From assembly GCA_964594175.1 (NCBI GenBank), contig CAZQLM010000035.1:1-8543 (forward strand): a stretch of DNA of 8,543 bases, in the 5' to 3' direction. This stretch comes from SZUA-1535 sp964594175. GTDB lineage: Archaea > Aenigmatarchaeota > Aenigmatarchaeia > Aenigmatarchaeales > SZUA-1535. The notes below the pieces were generated by a model, which was not told the DNA's origin, did not search any database, and saw only the letters and a list, made by a program, of their open reading frames with translations. The translations under genes and the position numbers were made by a program. Numbering within the stretch: the first letter of the stretch is position 1; each line of letters opens with the position of its first letter. This document shows, piece after piece, positions 5,984 through 8,543 of the stretch.

Positions 5984-6534
5984 AACCAAACTTCGTTGAA
6001 TATTTCTTCTCTCTCATACTCAATTACCGCTATCTTTGGTATCCCTAACTTTGAAATCTGTATTTCATCGTCCAGTTTTCTAACATAAAACCATACTCTA
6101 GAAGGAAGAATTTCTGTATCTATATTTCTTACAAGCCATATTCCGGTATCTCTTTTATCACTTACACCGTCAGGCTTTATTGAGATGTAATAAAACGTTC
6201 CTGTAAATGGCGTTTCTGTTGATCTTCCAAAAATATATTCTTTCACCGAAAAATTTGGAGAATACCAATCGCCAGATAAGAGGTTGTCTCCTATAATTCT
6301 TACTAATGGTTTATTTTTATTACCTTCCGATTTGTATTCTGGTTTGCAATCTATTCCAAGAATAGTTAGTTTTTCATCAAAATCTTTATAATTAACGTAG
6401 GCTGTCATCCAGTCATCTTTTCGTTTTTCTACATATTCTGGAGGTACTTCTATTAGCTCACTGTCATAAAGTCGTTCTATCTTTCTTCGAACCTCGTTCC
6501 AATTTGGGACACCAGATTCCATTTTTACTTTCAT
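5980..6534 (-). CDS. Hypothetical protein, 184 aa
   Basis: I do not recognise this protein. It starts MKVKMESGVPNWNEVRRKIE, is rich in charged and aromatic residues, has one cysteine, and shows no signal peptide, membrane segment or nucleotide-binding motif. After a helical N-terminus the composition suggests alternating beta strands (for example GTFYYISIKPDGVS, TGIWLVRNI, SRVWFYVRKL), pointing to a soluble, mostly beta C-terminal part. The ATG at 6534 is about 28 bp from a TATA-like element (6558-6566), favouring this start over the Met codon at 6522 and implying a leaderless mRNA. A 21-bp palindrome lies between the TATA element and the start. The gene is a clean ORF between two decayed transporter copies on the opposite strand, which may mean it was acquired after or with their duplication. 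Confidence 0.75.
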   Translation of the reverse strand: MKVKMESGVPNWNEVRRKIERLYDSELIEVPPEYVEKRKDDWMTAYVNYKDFDEKLTILGIDCKPEYKSEGNKNKPLVRIIGDNLLSGDWYSPNFSVKEYIFGRSTETPFTGTFYYISIKPDGVSDKRDTGIWLVRNIDTEILPSRVWFYVRKLDDEIQISKLGIPKIAVIEYEREEIFNEVWF

Positions 6535-6539
6535 AATAT

Positions 6540-6560
6540 TATTACTATACAGTAGTAATA
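6540..6560. promoter_or_regulatory. 21-bp imperfect palindrome upstream of the 184-aa gene
   Basis: Arms TATTACTA and TAGTAATA (8 bp, perfect) are separated by TACAG. The site abuts the TATA-like element (6558-6566) and ends 5 bp before the ATG at 6534, the same position as the nrdD operator. Both sites are 21 bp with TATT/AATA outer ends and contain ATACAGTA, though that string is offset by one base between them. It is a probable repressor site; the protein binding it is unknown. Confidence 0.5.
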
Positions 6561-6566
6561 TATAAG
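6558..6566 (-). promoter_or_regulatory. TATA-like element for the 184-aa gene
   Basis: The minus strand reads CTTATATAT, centred about 28 bp before the ATG at 6534. This is close to the nrdD element (CTTATATT) in both sequence and distance to its start codon. Confidence 0.55.
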
Positions 6567-6599
6567 TTTTCGGTCATTCACTCTATTTTTATTTTGCTC

Positions 6600-6994
6600 A
6601 TTAAAATAATTTTACGAAAGAAGAATTTTTAATACGAGAGCACGAAGCTAGCTTAAGCGATTTCGGAAAGTATCCAGGAACAAGAAGCATAGAGAACTGC
6701 CAAACGTTTACGGAGCGATAGGAATAATGCTGATAGTTTTCGGTACTTTTATTCTTACAAGTTTGGATAAATTTTGCGTTCTCTATAGGAAGCGTAAAAT
6801 TTTTGTTACTCTTAGCACAGATGCATGCACTACTTCTAACAAAAGCAGCATATGTTATAGCTACAAAACGCTTAAGCATAGTTTTTTCAACTATCTTTGG
6901 AGGAAAATTTTTTAAGGAAAAAGAATTAAGGAAAAGAGTTTTAGCAACTTTGATAATGTTTTTCGGAGTTGTAATGATTTTAGTTTTTGGTTAG
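6600..6994 (+). pseudogene. Relic of EamA/DMT-type transporter, copy B (frameshifted)
   Basis: The C-terminal half of a ten-helix EamA/DMT transporter can be read in pieces. A fragment near 6645 (HEASLSDFGKYPG) recalls the AEASL...P loop of the family. From 6697 another frame gives LPNVYGAIGIMLIVFGTFIL, a typical membrane helix after the conserved E. From about 6775 a third frame gives FAFSIGSVKFLLLLAQMHA, TKAAYVIATKRLSIVFSTIF, GGKFFKEKELRKRV and MFFGVVMILVFG, ending in TAG. The last stretch is the last two to three helices of the family, with the GG.FF.EK signature. No frame has a proper start and at least two shifts are needed, so it is not functional. The intact gene would have been about 280 aa and exported or imported a small metabolite. 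The 5' limit is uncertain. Confidence 0.7.
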
Positions 6995-7004
6995 GCTAAA
7001 ACGA

Positions 7005-7014
7005 AAATTTAAAA
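7005..7014 (+). promoter_or_regulatory. Possible TATA element for the 105-aa gene
   Basis: AAATTTAAAA is centred about 28 bp before the ATG at 7038, the distance seen at the other promoters here. In such AT-rich DNA the sequence itself is weak evidence. Confidence 0.35.
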
Positions 7015-7037
7015 AATTAACTCTTTTTCAAAATAAT

Positions 7038-7355
7038 ATGCCTTTAAGGATAGAAGTGTATAAAAACGGGAAATGGATAAAAGTCGGTGAGCTAACGAAA
7101 CATGACCCACCCGGCTCTTTCTCTAACATTTCTCCAGATGGTAGAAGAGAAATTTATATTTTCGAGTGCTTTGGAAACAAATCTGTAATCTATCGCTCAA
7201 AAGGAGGGATAGATCGTGAGATAGGAAGTTTAAGAGAAATATATACATTTGGTTTAGAAAGAATTAAAGAACTTGGAAAAGGGAACTCTTACGAGATGGA
7301 AATAGGAACAGATAAGAGCAGTGAAAGGAGAAAAATTCGTTTTGTTCACGTGTGA
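7038..7355 (+). CDS. Hypothetical small protein, 105 aa
   Basis: I do not recognise this protein. It starts MPLRIEVYKNGKWIKVGEL and looks like a soluble, largely beta-stranded domain (for example EIYIFECFG, KSVIYRSKGG), with a helix near LERIKELG and a basic C-terminus ending RRKIRFVHV. There is one cysteine and no membrane segment or signal peptide. The frame is open upstream to 6987, overlapping the transporter relic; I chose the ATG at 7038 because a TATA-like element sits about 28 bp before it and the upstream codons are lysine-rich filler. The M16 peptidase gene starts 5 bp after its stop, so the two form a co-transcribed pair. It may be a partner or substrate of the peptidase, but nothing in the sequence proves it. 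Confidence 0.7.
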   Translation: MPLRIEVYKNGKWIKVGELTKHDPPGSFSNISPDGRREIYIFECFGNKSVIYRSKGGIDREIGSLREIYTFGLERIKELGKGNSYEMEIGTDKSSERRKIRFVHV

Positions 7356-7360
7356 GATAT

Positions 7361-8543
7361 ATGGAGAAAATTACTTTAGACAACGGAATCGAAGTTTATC
7401 TTGATCATGTAAAGCAGGCAAAAACAATTGGACTTTATGCAGAGGTAGGAATAGGAGATATTTATGAACCTGAAAAACTTAGAGGGGTTTCACATTTGAT
7501 AGAGCATCTTTCTTATCATGAAAATCTTCCTACAATCGAAAAACTCGGAGGAATAGGAAATGCGTTTACATTCCCTTACAAAACAATTTATTTTTTTGAT
7601 TGCATAAGGAAAAACTTTGAAAAGTGTACAAAAATTCTATATTCAGCTCTGGAAAATTGTAAATTCTCAGAGGAAAAAATAAAAGCAGAAAAGAATGCAA
7701 TATTTTCAGAAACGTATCCTCAATCACCAGAACAAAAATTATTAGAGCTTATACCTTTAGCTGTGTATGGGAATAGCGACTATGGAAATGTTAGAAAGGA
7801 ATATGAAACTGTTTTAAGCATAGGAAAGGAAGAAATTGAAAAATTCAAAGAAAGCTATTACACATGCGATAACATAAGGCTCTGGCTCTGTGGAAATTTT
7901 TCAACGAAACTTGTTAATAAAATAAAACGAATCTTTGAAAATTTCGAAAGAGAAAAAAGCAAAAAGAAAAAACTTCCCTCAAAAGGAAAAGGAAAAGATA
8001 TACTCGAGAACCTATCTTTGAAAAATATTTGGTTCTCTGAGAATTTTAAGGTTAAAAAACCAGAAACAAAAGAAGAATTTTTGAAATATTTCACATTTTT
8101 AAAAGCCTTTATTCAAGGATGTGAAGCATTTTTTTCTGTGGAAAAGGAATTTAGAAGAAAGGGTATTTGTTATTCTCCAGAATTCAGAGAAAAATTCTTA
8201 TATCCTGAAGAGATCGTATGCTCAGTTGTTTTGGGTGAGATACCAAACAAAAGTATAGAAGAGACTGAATCAGAAGTTTTGGAAGTTATTGAAAATATAA
8301 AAAACGGAAAATATTACACAAAAGAATACATCAAAGCTATGGAAAACAGAATAGAATTTATTTATGCATATGGAAAGGAGACAATACAACCATGGATGAG
8401 ATTTACTCTTATGGATGAGATTATTTTAAATTACAGAATAAATCCAAAGAATTTAAAGAAAGAAATTTTAAAATATTTGAAATCTCAGGATGAAATTTTT
8501 GAAACAGCAGAAAAAGTTCTGAAAGAAAGTAAAAAGGTTATAT
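7361..8543 (+). CDS. M16-family zinc metallopeptidase (partial at right edge)
   Basis: The frame is open from the ATG at 7361 to the window end (394 codons); typical single-unit members are 400-450 aa, so the gene is nearly complete. The N-terminus ITLDNGIEVYLDH and the inverted zinc motif H45-L-I-E48-H49 (RGVSHLIEHLSYH) identify family M16. The third zinc ligand should be E117 in KAEKNAIFSET, which keeps the E-x6-E spacing (E110, E117). IEKLGGIGNAFTF (59-71) matches the usual glycine-rich GG..NA.T loop; the stretch between H49 and E117 is about nine residues shorter than in pitrilysin. A lysine-rich linker (about 197-212) joins the N-terminal half to a diverged C-terminal half. M16 peptidases degrade or process small peptides inside a clamshell chamber. 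No signal peptide is seen, so it is probably cytosolic. Confidence 0.9.
   Translation, partial: MEKITLDNGIEVYLDHVKQAKTIGLYAEVGIGDIYEPEKLRGVSHLIEHLSYHENLPTIEKLGGIGNAFTFPYKTIYFFDCIRKNFEKCTKILYSALENCKFSEEKIKAEKNAIFSETYPQSPEQKLLELIPLAVYGNSDYGNVRKEYETVLSIGKEEIEKFKESYYTCDNIRLWLCGNFSTKLVNKIKRIFENFEREKSKKKKLPSKGKGKDILENLSLKNIWFSENFKVKKPETKEEFLKYFTFLKAFIQGCEAFFSVEKEFRRKGICYSPEFREKFLYPEEIVCSVVLGEIPNKSIEETESEVLEVIENIKNGKYYTKEYIKAMENRIEFIYAYGKETIQPWMRFTLMDEIILNYRINPKNLKKEILKYLKSQDEIFETAEKVLKESKKVI

Noticed and set aside
6601..6879. 92-aa minus-strand ORF across the transporter relic
   Set aside because: The plus strand carries recognisable transporter helices in this interval and the minus translation resembles nothing; it is a shadow.
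6987..7037. Upstream start for the 105-aa protein
   Set aside because: It would overlap the end of the transporter relic and adds only lysine-rich sequence. The ATG at 7038 has a TATA-like element at the usual distance.
7858..8094. 78-aa minus-strand ORF inside the M16 gene
   Set aside because: It is a Phe/Ser-rich antisense shadow of lysine/glutamate-rich peptidase sequence.
1..8543. CRISPR array, rRNA, tRNA, complete insertion sequence
   Set aside because: I saw no regularly spaced repeats, no tRNA-like cloverleaf with a T-arm, no rRNA-like stretch and no paired terminal inverted repeats around a transposase gene.

Overview
The window is AT-rich and looks archaeal. Several genes belong to families typical of archaea: a THEP1-type NTPase, an archaeal-style NrdG, a DUF4443 winged-helix regulator and an AbiEii relic of the archaeal form. 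The promoters also look archaeal: TATA-like elements lie about 25-30 bp before start codons, which implies leaderless or nearly leaderless mRNAs. I cannot assign a phylum from the sequence alone.

Layout. 1-507 (-) is a nearly complete THEP1-family nucleoside-triphosphatase running off the left edge. 508-1199 has no intact gene: it holds a broken AbiEii-type nucleotidyltransferase toxin gene (+), an unidentified decayed reading frame (-) and a possible transposase scrap (-). 1200-1588 (-) is a small antitoxin-like ORF overlapping a shortened PIN-domain (VapC) toxin, attached directly to the 3' end of nrdG. 1585-4412 (-) is the class III anaerobic ribonucleotide reductase operon nrdD-nrdG. Divergent from it, 4468-5753 (+) encodes a DUF4443 winged-helix regulator and a UPF0173 metallo-beta-lactamase-fold hydrolase. 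5754-6994 holds an unrecognised 184-aa gene (-) between two decayed copies of the C-terminal part of an EamA/DMT-type transporter. 7038-8543 (+) is a small unrecognised protein followed by an M16 zinc peptidase that runs off the right edge.

How it fits together. NrdD makes deoxyribonucleotides anaerobically using a glycyl radical installed by the radical-SAM activase NrdG. The 55 bp between the nrdD start and the divergent regulator start holds one TATA-like element almost equidistant from both starts, plus a perfect 21-bp palindrome on the nrdD side. This suggests that the DUF4443 protein, rather than a bacterial-type NrdR, controls nrdDG and perhaps itself. The unrecognised 184-aa gene has a second 21-bp palindrome in the same place relative to its TATA box and start. 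The rest of the accessory content is largely decayed: toxin-antitoxin remains at 561-1588 and duplicated transporter relics at 5770-6994.
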